Assembly (NCBI GenBank): GCA_903844155.1
Contig: CAIMSU010000039.1
Coordinates: 1-64,000, forward strand
Source: an uncultured Pseudomonadota bacterium
Lineage (GTDB): Bacteria; Myxococcota_A; UBA796; SXON01
Length of the DNA: 64,000 nucleotides
Reading direction: 5' to 3'
Made by a program: the position numbers and the translations under genes. This document shows, in pieces, positions 26,400 to 35,623 of the stretch. The notes under the pieces were generated by a model. That model saw only the letters and a list, made by a program, of their open reading frames with translations, was not told the origin of the DNA and made no database searches. Numbering within the stretch: position 1 is the first letter of the stretch; each line of letters begins with the position of its first letter.

Positions 26400-27562
26400 A
26401 GTCCCCGAAAAAGACCTCAAATCCCCCAAGATCCATTGAACTCTCTCAGGTGCTGCGGCTGCTGCGGATGGGTCTGGGTGACCGTCTCACGCTGTCCGCG
26501 CTCGACGGGGTCGTCCGCCTGGACGATCAGCCACTACGAGACCTCGACGTCGTCCGGATCCGCCTGGCGCTGGAGGCAGAGCACTGCGTCCGAACCCGCA
26601 TGCCCGATGTCCGCTGCGCGCTCGATCTCCTCGCAGGCGACCACACGGTCCACCCGATCCGCGAGTGGTTGGCAGGTCAGGTGCCAGGAGACGCTCCACG
26701 CCTCGATCGCGTGCTGATCGACTACGTCGGCGCCGAGGACACGCCGCTCATTCGTCGACTGGGTGCGGCTTGGCTCATCGATGCATGCGCGCGTGTGTTC
26801 GAACCTGGCTGTCCGGTCGACGGGGCGCTCGTGCTCGTCGCCAGCGGGGGAGGCCCGGGAGCTGCTGGAGTTGCTGGAGCGCTGGTCCCGAATCCGCATT
26901 GGTGCGGCGCCTCCCCCGTCGACATCGGCAGCAAGGACGCGCTCATACAGGTGCATGGGAGCTGGATTTTCGAGATGCATGAGAACGAGTCGCTCTCTCT
27001 CGCCAGTTCGGACGCGCGCGAGGAGTTCCTCCTCAGAACCCATGATCGCGTCAAGCCGCGCCACGCGACCAGGATTGAGGATCATCCTCGGCAATCGGTG
27101 GTCGTCGTCACCACGTCGCTCGAGTCACTGCCGCAGACGCCGCTGATCGGACCGCATCTCTGGACCGTGCTCGTCGGGGACGCCGACCTGCAGGGACTCC
27201 GCCGGGATGGAGGCGCGCTTTTTGCCGAGGCGTATGCTCGCTATCGGGCTGGCGCCTCCCGGCGGCTCGATGACGCCGATCTCCGCATGCTCGCCGCAGT
27301 CCAAGAACAGCTTCGCCAGGTTGACCGAGGTGAGCAGAGGTTGGAGTCGTGGGTCATGAAGCAGGACCAGCCGTTCGCGGTGGAGCTCGCAGCCTTGCTG
27401 GGCCTTGGGCTGAGGGTGGAACCGATGAGGGCCGAAGCCCTGAAGCAGCGCGTCGGGCGGATGCTCCACGACCTCGGCTGCGTGCGGGTCCGACCGCGGG
27501 CTGCCGATGGGCGGCGGCCGTGGTGTTGGGCGCGGCCGCCCAAGTGGGGGCTGGTGGTGTAG
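26396..27562 (+). CDS. VapE-like (PF05272-type) protein with lost Walker A lysine
   Basis: A 388-residue homologue of virulence-associated protein E, an SF3-like helicase found in phage satellites and integrated elements. The order of family segments is kept: HPIREWLAGQ, PRLDRVLIDYVGAEDTP, AAWLIDACARVFEPGC, then IGSKDALIQVHGSWIFEMHE and HPRQSVVVVTTS. The P-loop, normally GPQGxGKS, reads ASGGGPGAAG and has no Lys, and the Walker B region lacks a clear acidic pair. ATP hydrolysis is therefore unlikely. The start is GTG at 26396, overlapping the XRE stop. It may be a decaying replication protein or a repurposed, non-catalytic one. Confidence 0.65.
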   Translation: MKSPKKTSNPPRSIELSQVLRLLRMGLGDRLTLSALDGVVRLDDQPLRDLDVVRIRLALEAEHCVRTRMPDVRCALDLLAGDHTVHPIREWLAGQVPGDAPRLDRVLIDYVGAEDTPLIRRLGAAWLIDACARVFEPGCPVDGALVLVASGGGPGAAGVAGALVPNPHWCGASPVDIGSKDALIQVHGSWIFEMHENESLSLASSDAREEFLLRTHDRVKPRHATRIEDHPRQSVVVVTTSLESLPQTPLIGPHLWTVLVGDADLQGLRRDGGALFAEAYARYRAGASRRLDDADLRMLAAVQEQLRQVDRGEQRLESWVMKQDQPFAVELAALLGLGLRVEPMRAEALKQRVGRMLHDLGCVRVRPRAADGRRPWCWARPPKWGLVV

Positions 27563-27900
27563 AACCGGCGCGGGCTGGTCCGAGGTGGTCCAGGGTGGTC
27601 CGACCGGATTTGAGGGGCAGGGAGTCGATGTTCACCCCTGATGAGCGTCGGTCAAATACGATAAACTCGACATCGATCAACCGAAGAGAGGCATGGTCCG
27701 GGGTCGTGCGCGGATGCGCCCGGGCCAAGGACGTCGTTTCGGCAATCGACGCCCGTCCGTCCGGACACTCCCTCCGCGCCAACGATCCGCACGCTGGCGT
27801 GATCGTTGACCCTACTGACGCTGACCGAACGCCCCGTCGCCCCCGGGCACGGCCCTTGCTCGGCGCGCTCGCACCCTCGGATCCGGCTGCGGGAAACGCG

Positions 27901-28580
27901 ATGTCCAGTCATGTGCTCGGCGCCACCCCGCTGGGGGTGGACGGGTTGAAGGTCACGGTGGAGGTCGATTTTCTGCGTCGGCTGCCGAGCGTAGCGATCG
28001 TCGGGCTGCCGTCGCTCTCGGTGCGGGAGAGGGCGGACCGGGTGCGCTCCGTGATGCTCGCCTCGGGGTCCGAGTTCCCTCGTCAGCGCGTGGTGGTGAG
28101 CCTCGCGCCGGGGGATCTCCGCACGGATGGAACTGGCTTTGATCTGCCAATCGCGGCGGGGATCCTGCTCGCCGGCGGACGGCTCGACGCTTAGTGGTGT
28201 GCCCAGTACCCGCTGGTCGACGAGGTGACGCTCGGCGGGCCTGCCCCGGCCCGTCCGCGGTCGCTCGCGTTTGCCGCGTTCGCCGGGGATCTTGAGTTGA
28301 AGGGACTCGTCCTGCCACCCGGCGCTGCGGAGGAGGCCGCCCTCGTTCCGGAGGTCGACGTGCAGGTAGCCCGAACGCTCGGCGAAGCAGCCGAGTTTCT
28401 CGGTGGCGCCCGCGAATTGGCGCGGGCGAGCGCAGCGGCGCCAGGGGTTCACCTCGGGCCCCCTGGACATGCGCGATGTCCGGGGCCAGCCAGGCGCGCG
28501 CGAGGCCCTGGAGGTGGCCGCTGCGGGCGGGCACAACTTGTTGATGGAGGGGCCGCCGGGCTGCGGGAAGAACGTGTCAG
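27901..28580 (+). pseudogene. comM: Decayed comM/yifB (Mg-chelatase-like ATPase)
   Basis: The N-terminus is clear: VTVEVDFLRRLPSVAIVGLP, FPRQRVVVSLAPGDLRTDG, FDLPIAAGILLAGG are ComM signatures. An in-frame TAG at 28192-28194 interrupts it. The same frame then continues with SLAFAAFAGDLELKGLVLPP and EAALVPEVDVQVARTLGE. A frameshift follows, and the next frame carries DVRGQPGAREALEVAAAGGH and the Walker A GPPGCGK before homology ends. The ATPase core and C-terminus are missing. No intact copy is in the window. Region 28,581-29,021 downstream shows nothing recognisable. Confidence 0.8.
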
Positions 28581-29021
28581 TGGGCGCGCGATCTGCTCTT
28601 GTGCCCTCCACCTGCGGCGACGGGGAGGCGATCAAGGTCCGACGGTCGGTTCTCGAAGGCGTCGTGGTCGGCCCGTCCGGCGGTGCGCCGGTCCGGCCCG
28701 GCCGTGTTCCGGGGGTCGAGGCCGCGCCCGCGCCGCCATGTACCCTGACGACACGCGCGCGAAGGCGGCGGAGTCGGTGATCGCTTCGCGCGGTTGTCGG
28801 CGGGATGTCGCCGGTCTTGGACGGTGTCCACAGCTCCTGGCGCTCCGTGCCCTTGAACTCGTGCCGGAGCCCGGAGACCGCCTCGTGGATTCGTGCGCGG
28901 CACGAGCAAACCCCTGTCCCGGCCGTTCGATTTTGAGCCGGGGCGACTGGGCGCGCGTCCCGCGACGTCAGCGCCCGGTGGACCCGCCAACCCGCGAGCT
29001 GGGTCGGCGGGATGAGCATTG

Positions 29022-29396
29022 TCACGCCGGCCGCAGCGCCCCGACCCAAAGCCCGGCGATCTCCTCCTCCGTCAAACCCGCCTCCCTCGCGCGTCGCACC
29101 GCGCCCGCGAGGTCCGCCGCGATCTCCTTCACGAGCGCCTCCCGCGACGCCACGCTCGCGTGGTCGGCGACGAACGTCCCCCGGCCCTGGTGCGAATAGA
29201 CGAGGTTCGCCCGCTCCAGCTCCTCGTACGCCTTCTTCACCGTGATCACGGAGACCAGCGTCTCGACCGCAAGCTCGCGGATCGAGGGCAACGGGCTGCC
29301 CGGCGGGAGCTGGCCCGAGCGGATGCGGTCGGCGAGCTCGTCCCGGACCTGGCGCCAGTAGGGGACGCCGCTGCCTTCAGACAGCCGGAAGGTCAT
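29022..29396 (-). CDS. GntR-family (YtrA-type) regulator
   Basis: A 124-residue regulator. The winged-helix GntR domain is at residues about 10-75 (YWRQVRDELADRIRSGQLPPG, PSIRELAVETLVSVITVKKAYEELE, QGRGTFVAD), followed by a short helical tail characteristic of the YtrA subfamily, which controls ABC transporter operons. Its ATG at 29396 overlaps the stop of the lipoprotein gene (ATGA), so it is translated from that transcript. The divergent ABC operon across the operator at 31,030 is the obvious target. Confidence 0.8.
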   Translation of the reverse strand: MTFRLSEGSGVPYWRQVRDELADRIRSGQLPPGSPLPSIRELAVETLVSVITVKKAYEELERANLVYSHQGRGTFVADHASVASREALVKEIAADLAGAVRRAREAGLTEEEIAGLWVGALRPA

Positions 29397-30997
29397 CGCC
29401 CCGTCCCCGGCTGCGTCGACCGCACGCCGTGGTCGCCCAGGTCGACGACAGAGTCGGCCACCACGACGCTTCCGAGGCTCGCCGCCCCCGCGACGCCGTT
29501 TCCGCACTGGATGTCGATGCCCCAGCCCGCGGCGTCGAGGTGGTCGATTTCACAGTTTCTTCCACCGTCATCGGTCGCGGCCTCGCAGCCGCCGTAGTGC
29601 CGGTCGGACGCCATGCCGCCGATCGTTGACCAGGACGGCGTCGACGCCTGCAGCCAGCAACCGTCGGGCACCCGCGCGCGCACGCCACCGCTGAGCGAGG
29701 CCCGGTCGAGCAGGGCGACGTCGTTGCCGGGAGGCACGAGGACCGCGGTCGTGCCGACGTAGACGACGTCGCTGTCGCCCTCGCACCATGTCTGCGTGAA
29801 GCCCGCGCGGTCTCCGGAGGAGGGGACGGAGTGGCCGTCATGCGGGGCGCAGCGCGGCGCCGTGTCGCAGACGTCGTTGTTCAGCCCCACGCAGCGCACC
29901 TTGACCCAGCGACCAGCCTCGAAGGTCGGGCTCCAATCGGTAGATTCGCCGGGCTTGAGATCACGATCGTCGAGCAACTGCTTGTCGGTCGCGGTCACGG
30001 CGCGGAGGTAGTAGTGTCCGGGATCCGCGACGCCGGCGCCCACTCCAAGACGCAGGGTGTAGCTGCCATCTCCCGCGGTCCGGGTCTCGGTGCTGCCGCG
30101 GACGGGGCGTGCGTCCGTCGACAACGTGACGAGGACGTTCGCCTGCGGGGCCCCTGAAGCAGCATGGATGACGCCGCGCACCTCGACGAATGCGGTAGCG
30201 TCGAGCTTTGCGTCGATGCGCTGGGCGGAATGGTCGGCAGACGTGGCAACCTGCACGGGACCGACGATAGTCGCGGTATCAGCGGCATCGTCGGCGTTCA
30301 CGCTGAAATAGGCCTGGCCGCAGGGGGCGAGGGTGGTGAGGACGCCGTCGCTGTCGGTGCGACCGCCGAGGGGGTGGGCATAGCCGGGGAGGAAGCGGTC
30401 GCCGGAGGGGATGGACGTCCCGACGGTGTAGCCGGTGACGGGGTGACCGGCGGCGTCGGTGACGTGCAGGGAGACAGGGCAGACCTGGAAGACGGTGAAG
30501 CGGGCGTCCGTGGCGCGGATCCAGTTTGCGCCGGGATCGAGCGCCGGCGCCGGTTTGGCGCGCGGCGCACAGAAGTCCGACGGGCTCGTCGGCAGGCCCA
30601 CCAGCGCGATCTCCGCGCCTCCGGGGACCTTCACCGCGAGCCGACCATCCGCGCCCGTCACGCCGACGTCGACCCAGGGATCGTCGGCGCCAAGGCGGTA
30701 GGCGACCGGCGCGCCGACAACAAGCTGGGGGGTGTCCACCCCCGCCGCGCCCGCGTCCTGCACGACGTCCACCGAGATCCAAACCGGGTTGTTCCGGTCA
30801 GCCGGCCCGCACTCGCTCTCCGGGTGGTTCTGGTGGTAGGTCGGATCGTCGCCCGCGCCGTCGAACGCGTGCGTGACGAGGGAGGCCGGTGTCGGCTGCG
30901 CGGCGCGCAGCGTGTCGGCGAGCAGGGGCGCGTGCTGGAAGACGAGATCGCGGCAGCCGAGGGCCAAGGGGAGGACGGCGAGAAGGCGGGTGTTCAT
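29393..30997 (-). CDS. Lipoprotein with carboxypeptidase-regulatory-like beta domains
   Basis: A 534-residue secreted protein. MNTRLLAVLPLALGC is a short signal peptide and lipobox. The body is mostly beta-structure; DGRLAVKVPGGAEI, DSDGVLTTLAPCGQAYFSV and ASGAPQANVLVTLSTDARPV with GDGSYTLRL resemble carboxypeptidase-regulatory-like or transthyretin-like repeats. At least ten cysteines suggest disulfides. No catalytic motif is recognised. It has GGAG about 7 nt before ATG 30997. It is divergent from the ABC transporter and coupled to the GntR gene, so it is probably part of the same envelope response. Confidence 0.6.
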   Translation of the reverse strand: MNTRLLAVLPLALGCRDLVFQHAPLLADTLRAAQPTPASLVTHAFDGAGDDPTYHQNHPESECGPADRNNPVWISVDVVQDAGAAGVDTPQLVVGAPVAYRLGADDPWVDVGVTGADGRLAVKVPGGAEIALVGLPTSPSDFCAPRAKPAPALDPGANWIRATDARFTVFQVCPVSLHVTDAAGHPVTGYTVGTSIPSGDRFLPGYAHPLGGRTDSDGVLTTLAPCGQAYFSVNADDAADTATIVGPVQVATSADHSAQRIDAKLDATAFVEVRGVIHAASGAPQANVLVTLSTDARPVRGSTETRTAGDGSYTLRLGVGAGVADPGHYYLRAVTATDKQLLDDRDLKPGESTDWSPTFEAGRWVKVRCVGLNNDVCDTAPRCAPHDGHSVPSSGDRAGFTQTWCEGDSDVVYVGTTAVLVPPGNDVALLDRASLSGGVRARVPDGCWLQASTPSWSTIGGMASDRHYGGCEAATDDGGRNCEIDHLDAAGWGIDIQCGNGVAGAASLGSVVVADSVVDLGDHGVRSTQPGTGR

Positions 30998-31029
30998 GGG
31001 AGACTCCGTTTCGACATGAACTGAATAGC

Positions 31030-31057
31030 TTGACATGGTGTGCATGTCAATATACAT
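31030..31057. promoter_or_regulatory. Divergent promoter with GntR-type operator
   Basis: TTGACATG-GTGTG-CATGTCAA (31030-31050) is a perfect 8-bp inverted repeat containing a consensus -35 TTGACA, and TATACAT follows at 31051-31057. It lies in the 84-bp gap between the divergent lipoprotein/gntR and ABC operons. A GntR dimer bound here would block transcription of the ABC genes and possibly its own operon. Confidence 0.65.
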
Positions 31058-31081
31058 AGTAGATGAATCTCCGGAGCCCGC

Positions 31082-31777
31082 ATGAACCCCGTCTTCCAGA
31101 TCACCGGCCTCATCCACACCCTCGGCACGTTCACCCTCGATATTCCGAAGTTTTCGGCGGAGCCCGGCACGGTCGTCGGGCTCGTTGGCCGGAACGGCGC
31201 TGGCAAGACGACGCTGCTTCGGGCGCTCGCGGGGTTCGGTCGCCCCAACAGCGGGAGCGTGCGCGTCCTCGGCCGCAGCCCCTACCAGGACCCCGTCGGC
31301 GTCCGCCAGCGCCTCGCCTACATGACGGACACCCAGACCGTGCTCCCGCTGCCGATCGGGACCTTGCTCAAGGCGACCGCCGGCTTCTACCCGACCTGGG
31401 ACGCCGGCCTCGCCGCCTCGCTCGTCGACCGCTTCGAGCTCCCGCTCAACAAGATGCCGGCGACCCTCAGCAAGGGTGAGGGCACGCGCCTCCGGCTCGT
31501 CCTCGCCATGGCGTTCCGCCCCACCGTCCTGCTGCTGGACGAGCCCGCGACGGGCCTCGACGTCGTCTTCCGGCGCGCGATGCTGGAGAGCGTGCTGGAG
31601 GTCGTCCGCGACCCGGAGCGCACGGTCGTGATCTCCAGCCATGACATCGCCGACCTCCAGCGCATCACGGACCGCGTGGTGCTCCTGAAAGCCGGGAGGA
31701 TCACCGCTGACGGGCCGGCCGACACGCTTGCGGGCGCAGGCCGCACGCTTGAGCAGATGATCGCGGAGAACGGGTGA
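31082..31777 (+). CDS. ABC transporter ATP-binding protein
   Basis: A 231-residue nucleotide-binding subunit. Walker A is GRNGAGKTTLL near residue 37 and Walker B LLLDEPATGLD near residue 150. The signature loop reads LSKGEGTRLRL, a variant of LSGGQ, and the H-loop is SSHDI. This variant is common in YtrB-like transporters regulated by YtrA-type GntR proteins. GGAG lies 8 nt upstream of ATG. It overlaps the permease gene. The pair probably exports an envelope-active compound or senses envelope stress. Confidence 0.85.
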   Translation: MNPVFQITGLIHTLGTFTLDIPKFSAEPGTVVGLVGRNGAGKTTLLRALAGFGRPNSGSVRVLGRSPYQDPVGVRQRLAYMTDTQTVLPLPIGTLLKATAGFYPTWDAGLAASLVDRFELPLNKMPATLSKGEGTRLRLVLAMAFRPTVLLLDEPATGLDVVFRRAMLESVLEVVRDPERTVVISSHDIADLQRITDRVVLLKAGRITADGPADTLAGAGRTLEQMIAENG

Positions 31778-33135
31778 TGTTCCTCAACAAGACGTCAGAA
31801 TTCGACACGGGTGCGTTCAGCGTGCCGCGCGAGGGGGCGCTCGCGGGGTTTGGGGCGAGCGTCGCCATGGCGACGCGGCTGGTCTTCGCGCGGTGGTGGT
31901 TGCCACTGGCGTCGCTCGGGCAGTGGTGCGTTGTGCTGACGCTCGGCGTGTTCTACCGTGGAGACTACCGGGGTGAAACTGCACAGAGCTTCGTGCTCGC
32001 GCTCGTCTTCGCCAGCACCACGGTCTCCTGCCTCCGGACCCTCCTCGTTGGTGAGGACTGCGCGCTGCCAACAACGGCGATGACCCGATCCGTCGCGGTC
32101 GCGGTCACAGCATTCACAGCCTCGGCGGCTGCCTTTCTCCTCGTCAACGTGGCGTGGTATGGCCCCACGCGGGTGCTGCTCGGGGGTGAGCCGCCGCAGG
32201 TCCCGGTGCTCTTCGGGATCCTGGCGGCCTCCCTGCTCGGCCTCCTCCCTGACCTGGCCGGGACGCCGGGCGCACCGCAGCCGAAGCGGCTCGTCGCCGT
32301 GACGACCCTCCTCCTCGTCGCCGGCCCAACCGCGTGGGCCTGGGCGGATGGGACCAGCACCCAGATGATCCTGTGGCCGGTCGTGATCCCGATGCTGGTT
32401 TCCAACACGTTCATCGCGGTCCTCCCTGCGGCGAGCGCCCAGACAGGCCTCCCGTGGCTCCGCGCCCTCTTCCACCCGCCCATCGTCCCTGACACCGCGT
32501 TGGCGGGCCCCGCCGACCCGATCCTCGCGCTCCGCCGGGTGTTGGCGATCGGGCGAACCCGACGCGTCGGCATGAGGCTGGGGATCTCGATCCTGGCGGC
32601 GTTGGCCGGGCACCTGGTCCTCGCGCTCTTCACGGCCGGCGGGACCGAGATGCTCGGGTTTTGGCTGCTCCTTGGCATGGGGTTCGCGATGTTTCCGGTG
32701 AGCATGGTTGACCAGAGCTTCGTCGCCGCGCTCGTCGAGACGCCCGTTCCGGGCCTGGCCGTTCAGCACGCATTCCTGCGCGAGGCCGCGGTGCAGCTCG
32801 GGCTGACGCTCCTGGTCGCCGTGCCAGCCAGCGCGTCCTGGCTCGTCGTCGTCGACGGGTACTCGGCGAGCGCCGTCGAGGCCGAGGCACCAGCGCTGCT
32901 GGCCTGGGGTACGGTCGTCCTCGCCCCCGCCGCGTGGCTCGTCTGGGGAGGTGTTCGCACCCGCCTGGCCTGGCTCGCCATCGCGTTCCTCGGCTTCCAG
33001 TTCGTCGCCATCCCCGCCATCTTCTCCCCCACCCTCCGCGCCGCTCTCCCCTACGGCGTAGCCGCGTTCGGCCTGGTCGCGCTGCTCGCTGGCGAGGTGG
33101 TCGCGCGTCGGCGGTACCGGCCGTACACCGGCTGA
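31777..33135 (+). CDS. ABC transporter permease subunit
   Basis: A 452-residue polytopic membrane protein with about ten hydrophobic segments, including WLPLASLGQWCVVLTLGVF, PVVIPMLVSNTFIAVLP and LAWGTVVLAPAAWLVWGGV. It has no recognised catalytic motif. The ATG at 31777 overlaps the ATPase stop; a GTG one codon earlier is possible. Gene order GntR / ATPase / permease matches YtrA-controlled transporters. The small loops and lack of a large periplasmic domain fit an ABC-2-like permease. Confidence 0.7.
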   Translation: MFLNKTSEFDTGAFSVPREGALAGFGASVAMATRLVFARWWLPLASLGQWCVVLTLGVFYRGDYRGETAQSFVLALVFASTTVSCLRTLLVGEDCALPTTAMTRSVAVAVTAFTASAAAFLLVNVAWYGPTRVLLGGEPPQVPVLFGILAASLLGLLPDLAGTPGAPQPKRLVAVTTLLLVAGPTAWAWADGTSTQMILWPVVIPMLVSNTFIAVLPAASAQTGLPWLRALFHPPIVPDTALAGPADPILALRRVLAIGRTRRVGMRLGISILAALAGHLVLALFTAGGTEMLGFWLLLGMGFAMFPVSMVDQSFVAALVETPVPGLAVQHAFLREAAVQLGLTLLVAVPASASWLVVVDGYSASAVEAEAPALLAWGTVVLAPAAWLVWGGVRTRLAWLAIAFLGFQFVAIPAIFSPTLRAALPYGVAAFGLVALLAGEVVARRRYRPYTG

Positions 33136-33336
33136 TCCGTGCGCGGCTCAGAACCATCCCGCGGTCGACGCGGTGTAAATGTCCCGTCCCAACGATTTTT
33201 CCCAGGGGGATCCCAGCGAGCAATCCCGACGCTTTGAGGGCCGTCTTCGTCGTGGAACGTCAACACTTCCGCGGCGAACAGCCCGCGAACCAATGGCCGT
33301 CGACGGGACAGGCGGCCGGCGGGGCGTTCAAGATCG

Positions 33337-33588
33337 ATGGGGCGGGACAACGAGGTGCTCCGTGCTGGCGACCCGGACGCCGATCCGCTGCTGATCGAGT
33401 ACTCGGGCGATGAGGCAGCAGGCGGATCGAACGCAAGCCCGGACGACAACGACGTGGACGCGCTCGGGCGCCTCTACGGTGTGTCCATGGCCGACCGGCC
33501 CGATCTTGTCCTCGGCGACGATCTGATCGCCCCCCGCGATCGCGACCGTTGGGAGAACAACCCGGCTTCGAAGGACAAGGAGAAGTAG
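33337..33588 (+). CDS. DUF6335-like acidic small protein
   Basis: An 83-residue acidic protein. The segment YSGDEAAGGSNASPDDNDVDALG and the C-terminal RDRDRWENNPAS resemble DUF6335 proteins (GDExxGGxxATPDQDxVDELG ... RDRDRWELDPAS). The family's function is unknown. It stands alone in a poorly coding stretch: 33,136-33,336 upstream shows no gene. Confidence 0.6.
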   Translation: MGRDNEVLRAGDPDADPLLIEYSGDEAAGGSNASPDDNDVDALGRLYGVSMADRPDLVLGDDLIAPRDRDRWENNPASKDKEK

Positions 33589-34427
33589 GCCGAACGCCGC
33601 CTGTCGCTGGTGCTCCGGCCGCAGGACGGCGGTGTCTGGCTGTGCGATCCGGTCTACGCGCCCAGATGCAACCCGCCCGCTTCGATGTCCCGGGACCGCT
33701 GGTGCATGACGCCGGAAAAACGTTCATCGTGTACATTTTGTCGCGTCCTGAGTCGCTTCGCTCGCGGCCTGTCGCTTCGCCGTGAGATCCCACGGCGATG
33801 CGATCAGGACCCGGCACACCTCCCAACTGAACGCCATCGCGGACGGTCAACCGGGTCTACGCGGCTCCCCGATCCGGTCGAACGACAGCTTGCTCGTCGG
33901 CTGCGGCGTCTGAAGCGCGCCGGCCGTCGCTGATCGAGACCGGCACACTGTGTACCTGAACCGCGGAGCAGGCTCGGCTGGAAGCCGTGGTCGCGGGACG
34001 GACGCCCCACTCGTGTCCCCTTCTCCAGCGGCGATGACGATGCCGCACCCGAGGTTTGACCGGTAGTTGTCAAGGGCGTCGTCGTGGTGGGCATTTGCCC
34101 GCGGTGTTCCGGAAGCTGAGCCGGCCATCGCGGTCGGCGCCTGCATAGACAGCGGGAGGGTGCGGCCTTGATGGTGGTCGATATGAAGCGGCGGGCATCG
34201 CGTGGGGATGGCGATGTTCGCGGCTCTCCGCCGACCGGTCGGGCCTGGTAGCGAGCGTGCCCAACGCGCGGGTTAGGTGCTGTCGTCATTCGGCTGAGCG
34301 GGTCGTAGCAGGGCCCCCACCAGACAGCCGCCCCACGTGGGTGGGACGGCGCCGCCCCGGAGCCGTCCTCCTCCACCCGCCTGTCTCCCGCTCCCACCGC
34401 CAAAACGGCACCCGCCACCGAGGCACC
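33589..34427. other. Gap without a recognisable gene
   Basis: I see no convincing coding region on either strand. It includes one copy of a short repeat (33722-33744) that recurs at 35624-35646. Base composition is similar to neighbours; it may be decayed accessory DNA. Confidence 0.4.
33722..33744 (+). repeat. 23-nt dispersed repeat, copy 1
   Basis: The core CGTGTACATTTTG is shared with 35624-35646 in the same orientation; 21 of 23 positions match. Both lie in non-coding DNA. It may be a regulatory site or the remnant of a mobile-element end. Confidence 0.45.
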
Positions 34428-35474
34428 ATGCTCGACCTGCTCGATCCCGCCGTCGCAAGGCGCATTCGCATCAAGGTCATCGGTGTCGGAGGCGCAGGCG
34501 GCAGGGCAGTCAACAACATGATCCGCTCGGGTCTGACGGGGGTCGACTACGGCGTGGTGGACGCGGACTCGAACGCTCTTGGGCATTCGCGCGCCGCTGA
34601 ATGCGTGCAACTCAAGATCGGGTCTGCTGCAGCCGCCAACCCCGACTCCGATGTCGGTCGCGCAGCCGCGTTCGAGGCTCGCGAGGCCATCGCCGGGCTC
34701 CTCGATGGTGCGGACATGGTGTTCGTCGTCGCAGGCCTGGGCGGCGATACGGGGACCGGCGCTGCGCCGGTCGTTTGCGAAGTCGCCAGGGACCTCGGGG
34801 CGCTCACCGTCGGTGTCCTCTCCCTCCCTCGCCCCTTCGAGGGCCGACGGCGGTGGCAGCGGGCTCAGGACGGCTTCGCGGCCGTGATGGCACAGGCGGA
34901 CGCCATCATTCGGACTCCGCCGACCCTCGACCTCGCCGTGGGCTTTGACATGGTCGAGGACCGGCGGCCCGCAGAGCGCGCCGAAGCGGTCCAAGCCGGC
35001 AGGTTTGGAGCGGCGGACGACGCCATGCGGAAGGCGGTTGCCGCGATCACCGAACTTGTCGATGGCCGGGGTGGGAATGGTGACGAATTCGCCTTCGTCC
35101 GTGCCGAACTGACGGGCCCGGGGCCGGCGGGTATCGGCATCGGCGCGGCGTCCGGAAGCGACCGCACGATGGACGCGGCCGAGCGCGCCCTCGAGTCGCT
35201 GCGCCACGGGGCGAACATCCTGGGCGCGAAGCGCTTGCTATTGAGTTTCAGGGCCAGCTCCTCGCTTGACCAACCAGAGATCGACGATGCGATCGCCCTT
35301 CTTTGGGAGGAATGCGGGGTCGAGACGAGGCTGACCTCCCGCTTCATCGTGGACCATGCGCTCGGGGATGAGGTGCGGATGGTCGTCGTGGCGAGCGGGT
35401 TGTGCTTCGGACCGCGGATGTTCTCGACGCTGAGAAAGGCACCGGCCCGGACACCGCCCGGGCCGGGCCTGTAG
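34428..35474 (+). CDS. Divergent FtsZ-like protein
   Basis: A 348-residue tubulin/FtsZ-superfamily protein. It keeps the nucleotide-binding T1 loop GVGGAGG (19-25), the T3-like region and T4 loop GLGGDTGTGAAP (103-114, with Gly to Asp inside the tubulin signature), and the C-terminal GDEVRMVVVASG domain. The T7 catalytic loop, NxDxxDVR in FtsZ, reads NGDEFAFVR (217-225): an extra residue is present and the last Asp is Phe. The usual C-terminal FtsA/ZipA-binding peptide is missing. It probably binds GTP but may not hydrolyse it normally. It is not beside any division gene, so it is likely an accessory paralogue, not the cell's FtsZ. Confidence 0.75.
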   Translation: MLDLLDPAVARRIRIKVIGVGGAGGRAVNNMIRSGLTGVDYGVVDADSNALGHSRAAECVQLKIGSAAAANPDSDVGRAAAFEAREAIAGLLDGADMVFVVAGLGGDTGTGAAPVVCEVARDLGALTVGVLSLPRPFEGRRRWQRAQDGFAAVMAQADAIIRTPPTLDLAVGFDMVEDRRPAERAEAVQAGRFGAADDAMRKAVAAITELVDGRGGNGDEFAFVRAELTGPGPAGIGIGAASGSDRTMDAAERALESLRHGANILGAKRLLLSFRASSSLDQPEIDDAIALLWEECGVETRLTSRFIVDHALGDEVRMVVVASGLCFGPRMFSTLRKAPARTPPGPGL

Positions 35475-35623
35475 GCCGCTGCGACCGTTCTGACGGGCGA
35501 CTGAATCGCCGCACCCGCCCGAAGGCTTCACCGCCCGGCCCGAAGTCAGCCAACGACGCCCTGCTGAACGGCACGGCACCATCTGGGGACCTCCTGGATG
35601 GGCCGGCGCGACGTGGAGAAAGA

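Noticed and set aside
28581-29021. Further parts of comM or another gene
   Set aside because: No ComM motif (for example the RPFRAPHHT segment) was found in any frame on either strand.
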